Assembly: GCA_963715995.1 (NCBI GenBank)
Contig: OY970283.1
Span: 2,790,001 to 2,854,000, forward strand
Source: DATBDN01 sp963715995
Lineage (GTDB): Bacteria > Actinomycetota > Thermoleophilia > Solirubrobacterales > Thermoleophilaceae
Direction of reading: 5' to 3'
DNA: 64,000 nt
Both the position numbers and the translations under genes were made by a program. Of the stretch, positions 47,043-56,445 are shown in pieces. A model generated the notes under the pieces. It searched no databases, was not told where the DNA came from, and saw only the letters and a list, made by a program, of their open reading frames with translations. Numbering within the stretch: the stretch's first letter is position 1; each line of letters opens with the position of its first letter.

Positions 47043-47573
47043 CTAGGCGCGCACGAGTTGCCTGCGAAGTCGTTGGAGGCGGCCCTGCACGCTGGCGTCG
47101 AGCACCTTGTTGCCCACGCGCAGCACGATGCCGCCGATGATGTCCGGGTCCACCCGGCTGGTCAGCTCGATGCGGCGGCCGGTGCGCTCCTCGATCCGCT
47201 CGCCGATCGAGCGTACGAGCCCGTCGTCGAGCTCGATCGCGCTGGTGACCTCCACCGGCAGCATCTTGTGCTCCTCACGCCACAGCTCGTCGAAGGACTT
47301 CCTGATCCGGAACGTGGCCGGCAGCCGGTGGCGCTCGGCCAGCAGCTCCAGGAAGTTGAGGAAGCGCTCGTTGCCGTTGTCGATGACCTTGCGGATCGCA
47401 TCCTTCTTCTCGGCCGAGCTGAAGCGCGGCGAGAAGAAGAACGTCTGGAGGTCGCGGTTTTCGCCCAGCGCGTCGGTCCAGGCAGCGAGCTGCTCCTGGA
47501 TCTCGTCGAGCGAGTCGCTTTCCATCGCGGACTCGAACAACGCGCGGGCGTAGACCTGGCCGATCTCTTCCAT
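47043..47573 (-). CDS. atpH: ATP synthase F1 subunit delta
   Basis: 176 residues. Typical delta/OSCP: N-terminal VYARALFESAMESDSLDEI, NFLELLAERHRL in the middle, and the conserved C-terminal SRVDPDIIGGIVLRVGNKVLDASVQGRLQRL. It links the stator (b subunit) to the top of F1. The start shares one base with the atpF stop (TGATG). Confidence 0.95.
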   Translation of the reverse strand: MEEIGQVYARALFESAMESDSLDEIQEQLAAWTDALGENRDLQTFFFSPRFSSAEKKDAIRKVIDNGNERFLNFLELLAERHRLPATFRIRKSFDELWREEHKMLPVEVTSAIELDDGLVRSIGERIEERTGRRIELTSRVDPDIIGGIVLRVGNKVLDASVQGRLQRLRRQLVRA

Positions 47574-48154
47574 CAGTTGGAGCTGGCACTCCCTTCAGGC
47601 GCGAACGCCGAGAAGTCCACCTCGGACAGCGCCTCCTCGATCAGCCGCTTCTGGTCCTCGCCGGTGAGCGACTTCCGCGCGACCTTCTCGGTGGCGATGA
47701 TCGTGAGGTCGGCGACCTCCTTGCGGATCTCGTCGAGCGCGCGGCGGGTCTCCGCCTCGATCTCCTTGCGTGTCCGCTCCAGCGCCTCCTGGTGCTCCTT
47801 CTGCGCCTTGTCCCGCGACTCGGCCTCGAACTGCTCGGCCGCCTTGCGCGAGCGCACGAGGATGTCCTCGGCCTGCTCACGCGCCTCCTTCAGCCGCGCG
47901 CGGTACTCCTCGAGCAGCTCGTCGGCGTCCTTGCGCGTCTGCTCAGCGTGCTCGATCGAGTCACGGATCGCGGTGGCGCGCTTCTCGAGCGCGTCGCCGA
48001 TCCGCGGGAACGCGTACTTGTTGAGGATGTACATCGACGCGAAGAACGCGATCAGCGTCCAGATCATCAGGCCGAGGCTCGGCGAGACGAGGAAGCTGCC
48101 ACCGCCGCTCTCCTTGGCGGCGCCGAGCACCAGGGTGTTCGTGAGCGCGCCCAC
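47573..48154 (-). CDS. atpF: ATP synthase F0 subunit b
   Basis: 193 residues from a GTG. One membrane helix near residues 27-46 (LGLMIWTLIAFFASMYILNKYAFP) is followed by a long charged coiled coil (AEQTRKDADELLEEYRARLK and onwards) that forms the peripheral stalk. The start lies 2 bp after the atpE stop, so the ribosome site is inside the end of atpE. Confidence 0.95.
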   Translation of the reverse strand: MGALTNTLVLGAAKESGGGSFLVSPSLGLMIWTLIAFFASMYILNKYAFPRIGDALEKRATAIRDSIEHAEQTRKDADELLEEYRARLKEAREQAEDILVRSRKAAEQFEAESRDKAQKEHQEALERTRKEIEAETRRALDEIRKEVADLTIIATEKVARKSLTGEDQKRLIEEALSEVDFSAFAPEGSASSN

Positions 48155-48156
48155 TC

Positions 48157-48435
48157 CTAGAGGAAGAACGCGATCAGGCCGAAGATGAACGTGTAGAAGG
48201 CGACGGCCTCGCAGAGCGCGAAGCCCAGCCAGCGAATCGACTGGAGCTCACCGCGCATCTCGGGCTGGCGCGCCACCGACTCGATCTCCGAAGCGAAGAT
48301 GAGGCCGATGCCGATGCCGGCGCCGATCGAGCCGAGCCCAGCGCCCACGCCCAGTGCGATCGCCTTGCCGGCCTTCTGGATGCCGTTGTCGGTGATGCCC
48401 GCCGCGAGAAGGTGGGTCATAGATCCGAAGTCCAC
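48157..48435 (-). CDS. atpE: ATP synthase F0 subunit c
   Basis: 92 residues, two membrane helices joined by the polar loop RQPEMRGELQ. Helix 1 is glycine-rich (GVGAGLGSIGAGIGIG). Helix 2 carries the ion-binding carboxylate Glu in FALCEAVAFYTFI. The residues around it fit a proton-type rather than sodium-type ring (inference). The start is GTG with a strong GGAGG; an ATG six codons in is possible. Confidence 0.95.
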   Translation of the reverse strand: MDFGSMTHLLAAGITDNGIQKAGKAIALGVGAGLGSIGAGIGIGLIFASEIESVARQPEMRGELQSIRWLGFALCEAVAFYTFIFGLIAFFL

Positions 48436-48444
48436 AGATCCTCC

Positions 48445-49345
48445 TTAGTGTTCCTCGGCGGTCGCTCCGCCGATGTAGATGGATGTCAAAGTCGCAAAGA
48501 TGAATGCCTGAAGGGTGGCCACAAGCCCGATCTCGAACAGGAAGAACGGGATCGCCATCAACAGGGTCAAGACACCGAGCGGCGCCAGGCCGAGCAGCAC
48601 GACCAGGCCACCTGCCATGAACAGGATCAGCAGGTGGCCGGCCAGGATGTTCGCGAACAGTCGCACTGAGAGCGAGATGATCCGGACCAGGTTCGAAGAT
48701 CACCTCGATCATGAAGATCGGTCCCGCCGCGAAGCCCTCGACCCCGGCGGGGACGAACGACTTCAGGTAGCCGATGAAGCCCTTCGCGCGGATGCCCTCG
48801 ATGTTGTAGATGAAGAAGACGACCAGCGTCAGCGCCAGCGGGATCGAGATGTTCGCCGTGGCCGCGTAGATCGCAAGCGACGGGATCTTGGCCCCGAAGA
48901 TGTTGATCTTCTCGTGGCTCGTCGGCAGCGGCAGGTAGCCGAGCATGTTCGAGAACCAGATGAAGAAGAAGAGCGTCGAGATGAACGCGAACCAGCGCCG
49001 GGCCAGCTTCGGGTTCGTGAGGTTGCCGCGCGTGATGTTGTTGGCGGCCAGGTCGTAGGCCAGCTCGACGGCGGTCTGGACGCGGTTCGGCTTGTCCTGC
49101 ATCCGCTTGCCGATGTAGATCATCGTCCCGCACGTGAGCAGCGACGCCAGGAACAGGTAGAACACCGCGCGGTTGATGCTCATGTCGATGCCCGCGATGT
49201 GAATCGCGATCCAGGGCGTCAGGCGGAACTCCTCCTGCGGCTGGAAGGCGTCGTTCTTGCCGTCGCTGCCGAAGATCGCGTACAGGAGGACCGCGAGCAG
49301 GATCACGCCCCCGGCGAACAGCAGGACCTTCGTGCGCGTCTTCAT
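48445..49345 (-). CDS. atpB: ATP synthase F0 subunit a, frameshifted
   Basis: 299 residues after repair. Starts MKTRTKVLLFAGGVILLAVLLYAIF at an ATG overlapping the upstream stop (ATGA). Family segments: GNLTNPKLARRWFAFISTLFFFIWFSNMLG, NIEGIRAKGFIGYLKSF, then the essential-arginine helix ISLSVRLFANILAGHLL, and a C-terminal helix ending TSIYIGGATAEEH. The frame breaks just before the arginine helix, at TCGAAGA 48693-48699. Repair gives MIEVISNLVRIISLSVRLFAN. Subunit a forms the proton half-channels. Confidence 0.93.
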
Positions 49346-49698
49346 CGGCCCTCGGCCTCCAGCGGCTTGACGATCAGAAGCGACACGAAGTAGACCGTGA
49401 AGACCACGATCGAGAGCACGGCGGCGGTCAGGCCCGCGCGGCGCTCGATCACGCCGGCGCCGAGCACTGTGAGCCCGACCAGATAGAGCCGCCCGACGAG
49501 CGTCGCGGCGCGTGCGCCCAGCGCCACCTGGCGGCTGCCGCTCTCGGCGGCCCGCTTCTCGGCGAAGCCCTGGAGCACGCGCGAGAGCAGCCACGCGCCC
49601 GCGGCGGCCAGCCAGCCCAGCGCCGGCAGCTGCGCTGCGACCCAGACCGGAACCGCCAGCGCGAGCACGAGCAGATCCAGGTTGCGCAGGATCCACAT
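49342..49698 (-). CDS. Small membrane protein at the head of the ATP synthase operon
   Basis: 118 residues from the ATG at 49696-49698 (a longer frame upstream overlaps the next gene). About four hydrophobic helices (LDLLVLALAVPVWVAAQL, LGWLAAAGAWLLSRVL, LVGRLYLVGLTVLGAGVIE, LTAAVLSIVVFTVYFVSLLIV). Its position corresponds to the AtpI-like protein that precedes atpB in many operons, although sequence similarity to AtpI is not obvious. It overlaps atpB as ATGA. Confidence 0.75.
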   Translation of the reverse strand: MWILRNLDLLVLALAVPVWVAAQLPALGWLAAAGAWLLSRVLQGFAEKRAAESGSRQVALGARAATLVGRLYLVGLTVLGAGVIERRAGLTAAVLSIVVFTVYFVSLLIVKPLEAEGR

Positions 49699-49711
49699 CC
49701 CGGCGCTGGTG

Positions 49712-49897
49712 TCAGATGTCCTTAAAACGGGTGTAGACAAGCCAGAGTCCCAGGAAGAGGCCGGAGAAGCCGCCCACGAACGCAAGCGGCACCGCTGCGC
49801 CGAACAGCGAGCCGAGCCCGTAGCCCGCGGCAGCCACGAGTACGAGTGAGACCACGATCATGAAACCCGCAGAAGCGGCGTCGCGTGGACCGTTCAT
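49712..49897 (-). CDS. AtpZ/AtpI-family small membrane protein
   Basis: 61 residues, MNGPRDAASAGFMIVVSLVLVAAAGYGLGSLFG and then a second helix ending GLWLVYTRFKDI. Two helices and the G-x3-G spacing match the AtpZ/AtpI group, which assists assembly of the c-ring or magnesium uptake. The ATG at 49895-49897 was chosen because the N-terminal extension of the longer frame is not hydrophobic or conserved-looking. First gene of the ATP synthase operon; the 192-bp region before pilT must hold both promoters. Confidence 0.8.
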   Translation of the reverse strand: MNGPRDAASAGFMIVVSLVLVAAAGYGLGSLFGAAVPLAFVGGFSGLFLGLWLVYTRFKDI

Positions 49898-50089
49898 GGT
49901 GATCGAGCTCCGTAGGCATGAGAGAGAGCAAAAAAAAGCTCCCGGCGTGGTGGTCAGGCGGGCGGCAACAAGAGCCGGATCGCCAGCGCCAGGACGGCGC
50001 AATCTAGCATCGAGACAGGGAGCCCACGGTGCGAGCCCTCACGTTCGCTCGGACGTGTTCGCAACGCGCTTACCGGGAACTAGGTAGGC

Positions 50090-51245
50090 ATGGCCGACCT
50101 CGCACAGATCCTTGTCGACGCCGTGGCGCGCCGCGCGTCGGACATCGTGATCAAGGTTGGCAACTCCCCGCTGGCGCGCGTGGACGGCGAGCTGATCCAG
50201 CTCTACCCGGATGCCGCGCGGCTGATGCCGTCGGATACCGACCGGATGGTGCGCGAGCTCATGCCCGAGTACCGGGTCAAGGAATTCGAAGAACGAGCAG
50301 GAGGCCGACTTCGCCTACGCGGTGCCCGGCCTGGGCCGCTTTCGCGTGAATGCCTTCAAGCAGCGCGGGTCGGCGTCGATGGTTCTGCGTGCGATCCCGA
50401 TGGAGGCGCCCACGTTCGCCGACCTCGACCTGCCCGACGTCGTGCGCCAGCTCGCCGAGGAGGATCGCGGGATCGTGCTCGTCACGGGCACGACCGGATC
50501 GGGCAAGTCGACGACGCTGGCAGCGATGGTGCGCCACATCAACGCCACGATGCGCAAGCACATCGTCACGATCGAGGATCCGATCGAATACCTCTACCGC
50601 GACGAGCGCTCCGGCATCCACCAGCGCGAGGTGGGCTCGGACACGGCGTCGTTCAAGCGCGCGCTTCGGCGCGTTCTGCGTCAGGACCCGGACGTGATCC
50701 TGATCGGCGAGATGCGCGACGAGGAGACGGTGCAGACCGCGCTGTCGGCGGCCGAGACCGGGCACCTGGTGCTCTCGACCCTGCACACCGCCGACGCCGC
50801 CGAGACCGTCAACCGCATCCTCGAGTTCTACGACGCGAGCGAGCAGGTGCAGGCGCGCTCGATGCTGGCCGGGACGCTGAAGGGCGTGATCTCGCAGCGA
50901 CTGGTCCCGACCGCCGACGAGCTCGGGCGCACCGCCGTGCTCGAGGTGCTGCGCATGACCGGCCGCGTGCACGACGCGATCAAGGACGGCGACGTCAGCG
51001 CGCTGCCGGACATCATCGCCGAGGGGTCGTTCTACGGGATGCAGTCCTTCGACCAGGCGCTCTACGACGCGGTCACCGACGGGCGCGTGTCGATGGACAC
51101 GGCGCTCGCGTTCGCAACCCGGCCGCACGACTTCAAGCTGCTCGTCGCGGCGGAGGGCCGCAGCTCGGCCAGCACGATGGACGACATCGAGCAGGGCGAC
51201 CCGCCCCCGGCGCAGCCGCAGGTGCCGCAGATCCCCGGTCTCTAG
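50090..51245 (+). CDS. pilT: PilT/twitching-motility type ATPase, frameshifted
   Basis: 384 residues after repair. N-terminal domain (SDIVIKVGNSPLARVDGELI), then the RecA-like core: Walker A GTTGSGKST (about 132-140), the Asp-box TIEDPIEYLY, Walker B VILIGEMRDEET, and the His box STLHTADAAE. The retraction-ATPase region is present (LAGTLKGVISQRLVP). It powers pilus retraction. The frame breaks at TCGAAGA 50286-50292; removing one A gives KEFENEQEADFAYAVPGLG. No other pilus gene is near; it diverges from the ATP synthase operon. Confidence 0.88.
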
Positions 51246-52516
51246 CTCCGCGCGCGCACGACCACGCGCGAGCCCCGCTTGGGGGCGAGCACGATCGCGC
51301 GCCGGCCCACCGGCTCGGCGGCCTGCTCCGCCGGCTCCATGTCCAGCTTCTGCGCGATCGTCTTCATCACCACGATCATCTCGAGCTGCGCGAACGCGGC
51401 ACCAGCACAGCGGCGCGTGCCGCCGCCGAACGGCAGCCAGCTGTAGGTCTCCGGCCCCTTGCCGAGGAAGCGCTCGGGCCGGAACGCGTAAGGCTCGGGG
51501 TACTCCTGGTCGCGCCGGTGCGTCAGCCAGATGCACGGAGCGAGCATCTCGCCGGCGGGAATCGTGTAGCCGTCGAGCTGGAAGTCCTGCTTCACCGCGC
51601 GACCCACGATCGGGATCGGCGGCCGCAGCCGCAGCGTCTCCGAGACGACCGCCTCGGCCCAGTCGTCGTCGCTGCGCAGGCGCTCGTACATGCCGGGGTG
51701 GCGCAGCATGCGCTCGAACGCCCACGCCAGGGCGGTCGTGGTCGTCTCGTGGCCGGCCAAGAGGATCGTCATCAGCTCGTCGCGCAGCTCCTCGTCTGTC
51801 ATCTCGCTCTGGAGCAGCATCGAGAGGACGTCCGGGCGCTCGTCCAGGCCGCCGCGCGCGCGGCGCAGGCGGATCTCGTCGAACAGCACCTCGTCGACGC
51901 GGCCACGCACGCGCATGAACAGGCCCATCGGGCTGTAGCGGCCGAAGTCGTAGTTCATCCACGGCAGCTGCGCCAGGCGCGACTGGCTGGCGGCGATCAG
52001 CGACATCATCTCGGTCGCCAGCCGCTGGATCCTGGCCGGATCCTCGTCCTCGCCGAAGACCACCTTCATGATCAGCTCGAGCGTGATCGCCTGCACCTTC
52101 GGCAGCAGCGCGAACGGCTCGCCCTGGGGCCAGTCGTCGAGGTGGCGGGCCGCGACCTCGGCGAACAGCTCGCGGTAGCGCTCCAGCCGCTGGCCGTGGA
52201 ACGGCGGCAGGATCAGCCGCCGCCGGTCCAGGTGCTCCTGGCCGTCGAGAAGCAGCGTGCCGTGCTCGCCCAGCACCGGGATCAGCGGCCAGTTGGCCTC
52301 GCCGGCGCGCAGCTGGTCGGGTGGCGCCGTGAAGATCTGCTTGATCAGCGCGGGCTCGCTGACGAACACGATTCGCCCCACGCTGGCGAAGCGCACGGTG
52401 AAGACGTCCCCGTACTCGCGGCGACTGCGATTCATGAACTCGGTGGGCCGCGCGATCCAGCGCGCGACCTGAACGAGCGGGGGCGCCGCCGGGCCAGGCG
52501 GGAGCGTGGGCCGCAT
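51242..52516 (-). CDS. Cytochrome P450
   Basis: 424 residues from the ATG at 52514-52516. I-helix motif AGHETTTT (about 252), ExxR in ETLRLRPP (about 292), a PERF motif and the heme-binding FGGGTRRCAG (about 362-372, Cys ligand). The LPPGP start and overall pattern are nearest to CYP102/CYP110-like soluble bacterial P450s that hydroxylate lipophilic substrates; the family number is not certain. No ferredoxin or reductase gene is next to it. Its stop is in a CTAG shared with the pilT stop. Confidence 0.92.
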   Translation of the reverse strand: MRPTLPPGPAAPPLVQVARWIARPTEFMNRSRREYGDVFTVRFASVGRIVFVSEPALIKQIFTAPPDQLRAGEANWPLIPVLGEHGTLLLDGQEHLDRRRLILPPFHGQRLERYRELFAEVAARHLDDWPQGEPFALLPKVQAITLELIMKVVFGEDEDPARIQRLATEMMSLIAASQSRLAQLPWMNYDFGRYSPMGLFMRVRGRVDEVLFDEIRLRRARGGLDERPDVLSMLLQSEMTDEELRDELMTILLAGHETTTTALAWAFERMLRHPGMYERLRSDDDWAEAVVSETLRLRPPIPIVGRAVKQDFQLDGYTIPAGEMLAPCIWLTHRRDQEYPEPYAFRPERFLGKGPETYSWLPFGGGTRRCAGAAFAQLEMIVVMKTIAQKLDMEPAEQAAEPVGRRAIVLAPKRGSRVVVRARS

Positions 52517-52552
52517 GGCTTGACGATAACGGCGGTGGGTATGTTCACCGCG

Positions 52553-53188
52553 ATGAGAGGTGGCCCGCTGGATCACGTCGCCCTGTGGACCGACGAGCGC
52601 GCTGCGCTCGCGGCGTTCCTGTGCGAGCGCGCGGGCATGCACGTGATCGACGAGACGGACAAGTTCACGCTGGTCGGCGCCGATGCGAAGAAGGGCAAGA
52701 TCACGCTCTTCGACGCCGACGGCCCGCGCGAGCCTGGCGCGCTCGCGCAGGTGGGGCTGAACGTGCACGACGAGTCGCTCGCGGGCGAGGTCTCCGCCCC
52801 GGGCGGGCTCGAGCTGGAGTTCGTGCACGCCGGCGACGGCAGCGAGTGGGATCTGAACAACGTGCACCTGCGCGTCCCGGACCCGGCCCGTGCGTCCGAT
52901 GAGTTCGTGCAGCTCGGCTTCGAGAAGGGCGACGGGACGAACTCCGTCGGCGCCGGCGACAAGACCATCCACTTCGTCGAGGGCGGCAACGGTGCGGTCG
53001 AGAAGCCGCTGCTCAACCACCTCGCGCTGCTGGTCGACTCCTACGAGGAGCACGTCGAGAACGCACGGGAGCGCGGGCTCGAGCACGAGGTCGTCGACGC
53101 CGCAAACACATGGGCCGTGTTCGTGACGGGCCCATACGGGATCCGGATCGAGTACGTCGAGCACAAGCCCGGTTTCGCGCTGACGTGA
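52553..53188 (+). CDS. VOC-superfamily (glyoxalase/dioxygenase-like) protein
   Basis: About 211 residues (an in-frame ATG 12 bp upstream is possible). Two VOC modules: LDHVALWTDERAALAAFL to ALAQVGLNVHD, and LLNHLALLVDSYEEHVE to GIRIEYVEH. Metal ligands His in LDHVAL and LNHLAL and Glu near the end are in the expected places. Substrate unknown. The GTGA overlap with the next gene suggests a shared pathway with the flavoprotein. Confidence 0.8.
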   Translation: MRGGPLDHVALWTDERAALAAFLCERAGMHVIDETDKFTLVGADAKKGKITLFDADGPREPGALAQVGLNVHDESLAGEVSAPGGLELEFVHAGDGSEWDLNNVHLRVPDPARASDEFVQLGFEKGDGTNSVGAGDKTIHFVEGGNGAVEKPLLNHLALLVDSYEEHVENARERGLEHEVVDAANTWAVFVTGPYGIRIEYVEHKPGFALT

Positions 53189-54261
53189 CCGACCTCGTCG
53201 TCGCCGGGTCCGGCATGGCGGGCCTCGTGGCGGCGGCACGGGCGCGGGAACTGGGCGCGGAGGTAGAGCTTTACGAGAAGGCTGGGCGCGTCGGCGGCTC
53301 GATGCTGCTCTCGAGCGGCGTGATCTGGCGCTACGCGGACTGGGAGCGCTTCCGGGAGGAGTGCCCCGATGGCGACGTCGAGCTCCAGCGCGTCGTGCAC
53401 GAGCGACTCGACGAGGGACTCGACTGGCTCGAGGGCCTCGGCGCCGTCGTGAGCGAGCGCTCCACGGGCAACCCGCTGACCGCCGGGCGGCGCTTCGACA
53501 CGCGCTCGCTGTGCGCAGCGCTGCTGCGAACCGGCCCGGTTCTGCGGCTGACGCAGGGGCTGCCGTCACTGCCGGACGGCGTGCCCGTCGTGCTGGCCAC
53601 CGGCGGCTTCCAGGCCGACTCGTGGCTCGTGGGCGAGTGGATCTCGGCCGAGCCGCTGCTGTTGCGCTCGAACGGCGCGAGCCAGGGCGACGGGCTGCGG
53701 CTGGGCATGGAGGCAGGCGGCGTCTTCACCGCCGGGATGGACCAGTTCTACGGGCGCGCGATGCCGGGCGTCGAGCACCTCCAGGAGACGCAGTGGGTGC
53801 CGGCGGCGCAGCTCTACGCACGGCATGCCGTGGCGATCGAGAACATCGACGGCGTGCGCTACGACGGCGCCGTCGACTGGGCGGAGCTGAAGGTGGTCCA
53901 GTGGATCGCGCGCCAGAAGGACGCGCGGGCCTGGTTCGTGGTGCCTCCGTCGGCGTTCGGTGAGGCGACCCGGTACGGATCCGTTGGCGATCAGATCGAA
54001 TTGGCGCGCCGGCTGGGTGCCGCGGTCGAGCAGCGTGACGAGGGGGTTGCCGTGGCGGTGCGGGCGGCCATCACGCAGACGCTCGGCGGGCTGCGCGTCG
54101 ACACAGACGGACGCGTGCTGCGGGCAGATGGATCGGTGGTGGACGGCCTGTTCGCCGCGGGCGGCGACGTGGGCGGCGTGGCCACCGGGGGCTACATGTC
54201 GAACCTGGCGGCGGCGCTCGTGATGGGGCGACGGGCGGCCGAGGCGGCGCTCGCCCGCTAG
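53185..54261 (+). CDS. FAD-dependent fumarate reductase/3-ketosteroid dehydrogenase-like flavoprotein
   Basis: 358 residues from a GTG. N-terminal FAD fold VVAGSGMAGLVAAARARELG (about 4-23) with ELYEKAGRVGGSM, and a C-terminal FAD-contact GLFAAGGDVGGVATGGYMSNLA. The cap domain is shorter than in classical fumarate reductases (about 570 residues). The family is FAD_binding_2; the electron acceptor substrate is not clear. It is coupled to the VOC gene. Stop in a CTAG shared with the convergent ligase gene. Confidence 0.8.
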   Translation: MTDLVVAGSGMAGLVAAARARELGAEVELYEKAGRVGGSMLLSSGVIWRYADWERFREECPDGDVELQRVVHERLDEGLDWLEGLGAVVSERSTGNPLTAGRRFDTRSLCAALLRTGPVLRLTQGLPSLPDGVPVVLATGGFQADSWLVGEWISAEPLLLRSNGASQGDGLRLGMEAGGVFTAGMDQFYGRAMPGVEHLQETQWVPAAQLYARHAVAIENIDGVRYDGAVDWAELKVVQWIARQKDARAWFVVPPSAFGEATRYGSVGDQIELARRLGAAVEQRDEGVAVAVRAAITQTLGGLRVDTDGRVLRADGSVVDGLFAAGGDVGGVATGGYMSNLAAALVMGRRAAEAALAR

Positions 54262-55310
54262 GCCACCGTTTCGGCGACCAGCGACGCAAGCACCTCGGCC
54301 ATCCCCCCACGCTCGAATGCGCGCCGCTGGCGATCGGCGCCGTTGCCCTCGCGGACGATCCGCATGACGTCGTCGACCACGTCGCCCACGTGCGGGCGGG
54401 CGATCGCCACGGCGTCGGCGGCGAGCTCGCCCAGCGGGCGCAGCCGCCCGTCGCTCCAGACCGTGGCCTGTGCCCCGTCGCGCGTCGCGCGGAAGGCGGA
54501 CTCGGCCAGCGCCTCGCGTGGAGAGGGCTCCGGCGCGCCGTTCTGGCCCGCGTTGCAGGCCAGGCCGTGCACGAGGCCCGCGAGCGCCTGCACGTCGCGC
54601 AGCGAGGACTGGGCGTCCATCACGCGTGTCTCGACCGTGCCGAGCTTCGGGTGCGGGCGGATGTCCCACCAGAGGAAGGTGTAGTCCGGGATCTGGCCGG
54701 CCGCGAGCACCCCGGCAACGGTGGCCTCGTAGTCCTCCCAGTCGCGGAACGACGGCGGCACCTCGGTGCGCGGGTAGGCGCGGCGCAGGACCATGCGCGT
54801 GCACGAGAAACCGGAGTCGGCGCCGTGCCAGTAGGCGGAGTTGCCGGACAGCCCCACGAGCAGCGGCACGTACTCGCGCAGGGCGTTGTAGACGACGATC
54901 GAGGTGTCGTTGTCGGGCATCCCGACGTGCACGTGCAGGGCGCAGTCCGGGGTGCGCTGGACGATCCCGCGCAGGTTCTCGCACTCGCGCGCGTAGCGCT
55001 CGTTGTCGACGATCCGGACATCGCCGAACTCGGCGCTCGGATGCACGCCGGCGCCGAGCAGGATCGCGCCGACGTTCGCCACCTCGCGGCGGTGCCGGCG
55101 CAGCGCGCCGACGGCCTCGCGCACGTCGGCCGAGGGCGGCGAGGCGATCTCGATCTGCGCCTCGTAGAGGTCGTGCTTGATGTCGGAGGTCGTCTCGCCC
55201 AGCGCGGCCAGCACACGCGAGCTCGTGTGCGCCAGCGCGTTCGTGACCGGATCGACGAGGAGCAGCTCTTCCTCCACGCCGACCTTGAATGGGGCCGGTG
55301 ACACGCCCAA
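54258..55310 (-). CDS. GCS2/YbdK-type carboxylate-amine ligase
   Basis: 350 residues, usual for the family. Starts near TTG 55308-55310 or GTG 55302-55304. Motifs: VGVEEELLLVDPVTNALAH, HDLYEAQIEIASPP (metal/glutamate site), DCALHVHVGMPD, SGNSAYWHGADSGFSCTR and PKLGTVETRVMDAQSS. It is a weak glutamate-cysteine ligase in characterised members, joining glutamate to an amine; in actinobacteria it may make ergothioneine- or mycothiol-related gamma-glutamyl compounds, but this is open. No partner gene is adjacent. Confidence 0.85.
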   Translation of the reverse strand: MGVSPAPFKVGVEEELLLVDPVTNALAHTSSRVLAALGETTSDIKHDLYEAQIEIASPPSADVREAVGALRRHRREVANVGAILLGAGVHPSAEFGDVRIVDNERYARECENLRGIVQRTPDCALHVHVGMPDNDTSIVVYNALREYVPLLVGLSGNSAYWHGADSGFSCTRMVLRRAYPRTEVPPSFRDWEDYEATVAGVLAAGQIPDYTFLWWDIRPHPKLGTVETRVMDAQSSLRDVQALAGLVHGLACNAGQNGAPEPSPREALAESAFRATRDGAQATVWSDGRLRPLGELAADAVAIARPHVGDVVDDVMRIVREGNGADRQRRAFERGGMAEVLASLVAETVA

Positions 55311-55339
55311 AGCATGCCCGACTACGCTGCCGGGCTGCG

Positions 55340-55765
55340 ATGTGGGCCCAGCACGAGATCGAGCTGCCTCCGTTCCCGCGCGGCTTCCACCTGATCACCG
55401 GCGAGGTCGAGCGGGGCGTGCCCGAGCTGGGCGACATGCGAATCGGCATCGCACATGTGTTCATCGAGCACACCTCGGCGTCGCTCACCCTGAACGAGAA
55501 CGCCTCAGCCGACGTGCGCCGCGACTTCGCCGCGTGGTTCGACCGCGCGGTGCCCGACGGCGCGGACTACTTCCGCCACACGCTCGAGGGCGACGACGAC
55601 ATGCCGGCGCACATCAAGTCGTCGCTGCTCGGGTCGTCGCTCACGATCCCGGTGAGCGACGGCCGGCTCGCGCTCGGTACCTGGCAGGGGATCTACCTCT
55701 GCGAGCACCGCGACCATGGCGGCGCGCGCAGGCTCAAGGTCACTTTGTCGGGCGAGTCCCGCTGA
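55340..55765 (+). CDS. yjbQ: YjbQ-family secondary thiamine-phosphate synthase-like protein
   Basis: 141 residues, the full length of the UPF0047 family. The ATG at 55340 gives MWAQHEIELPPFPRGFHLITGEV. Conserved features are GIAHVFIEHTSASLTLNENA, the histidine segment DYFRHTLEGDDDMPAHIKSSLLGSS and GTWQGIYLCEHRDHGG. Its biochemical role is poorly understood; a residual thiamine-phosphate synthase activity was reported for the Escherichia coli protein. Its end overlaps the convergent methyltransferase by 26 bp. Confidence 0.9.
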   Translation: MWAQHEIELPPFPRGFHLITGEVERGVPELGDMRIGIAHVFIEHTSASLTLNENASADVRRDFAAWFDRAVPDGADYFRHTLEGDDDMPAHIKSSLLGSSLTIPVSDGRLALGTWQGIYLCEHRDHGGARRLKVTLSGESR

Positions 55766-56401
55766 GGATCTCGATCGTCCCGAGCGGGGTGCGCATGCGG
55801 TCGAGCACCGACACGCGCTTGAGCCCCGCGTCGCGCAGGAACTCCGGTAGCCGCCGGCGACGTTGCTGGCTGTGTTGCGGAAGCCGTCGAGCAGCTGCAC
55901 GTTCACGAAGGCGATCCGCATCACGGGGTCCTGAGGCCGGCCCCAGTCGGCGATCAGCACGCGCCCGCCCAGGCGCAGCACGCGCCGGATCTCCTCGGCG
56001 GAGTCGGCCTTCGCCTCGTCGCCCAGGTGGTGGAAGAACAGCGTCGAGACGACCACGTCGAAGCTGCGCGCCTCGTACGGAAGGTCGTTCGAGAGGCCCC
56101 GCCGGAAGTCGACCTTCACCCCCGCGTCCTTCGCCTTCGCACGCGCGCGGGCGAGGATCTGGCGGTCACCATCCAGGCCCGAGACCTTCGCCTTCGGCCT
56201 GTCCTTCTTGATCTCGATGGCCAGCGTGCCGGTCCCGCAGCCCAGGTCGAGAATCGACTCGCCGTCCTTGATCCGCGCGTGCTCGATCAGACGGCGCTTG
56301 AAGCCGCGCTCGCGGCTGGTGAGCGCGACGACCGGGTCGTAGAGGCTCGTCAGCGTGTCGAACCGCAACGCGGGTACGAACTGCTGCCGGCGACCGGCCA
56401 T
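55740..56401 (-). CDS. Class I SAM-dependent methyltransferase, frameshifted
   Basis: About 220 residues after repair. UbiE/Methyltransf_11 type: LTSLYDPVVALTSRERGFKRRL, motif I ILDLGCGTGTLAIEI, the acidic residue in VSGLDGDRQILARAR, motif III ADWGRPQDP. The frame breaks near 55850. Adding one C (GCCGGCCGG for GCCGGCGG on the minus strand) gives NVAGRLPEFLRDAG and the end TIEILSGTRPTK. This is a one-base loss, unlike the eight TCGAAGA insertions. Substrate unknown. Confidence 0.78.
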
Positions 56402-56445
56402 GTGTGGAAGCTAACGCGAAACGGCAGCTGTGTCAGGAACGACGC

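Noticed and set aside
48248..49696. Long frame covering the membrane protein, atpB and atpE
   Set aside because: Made by an open frame through atpB after the frameshift; the real genes have separate starts and stops.
50090..53188. Single 1,032-residue protein joining PilT and VOC
   Set aside because: Produced by the pilT frameshift running through the P450 gene in antisense.
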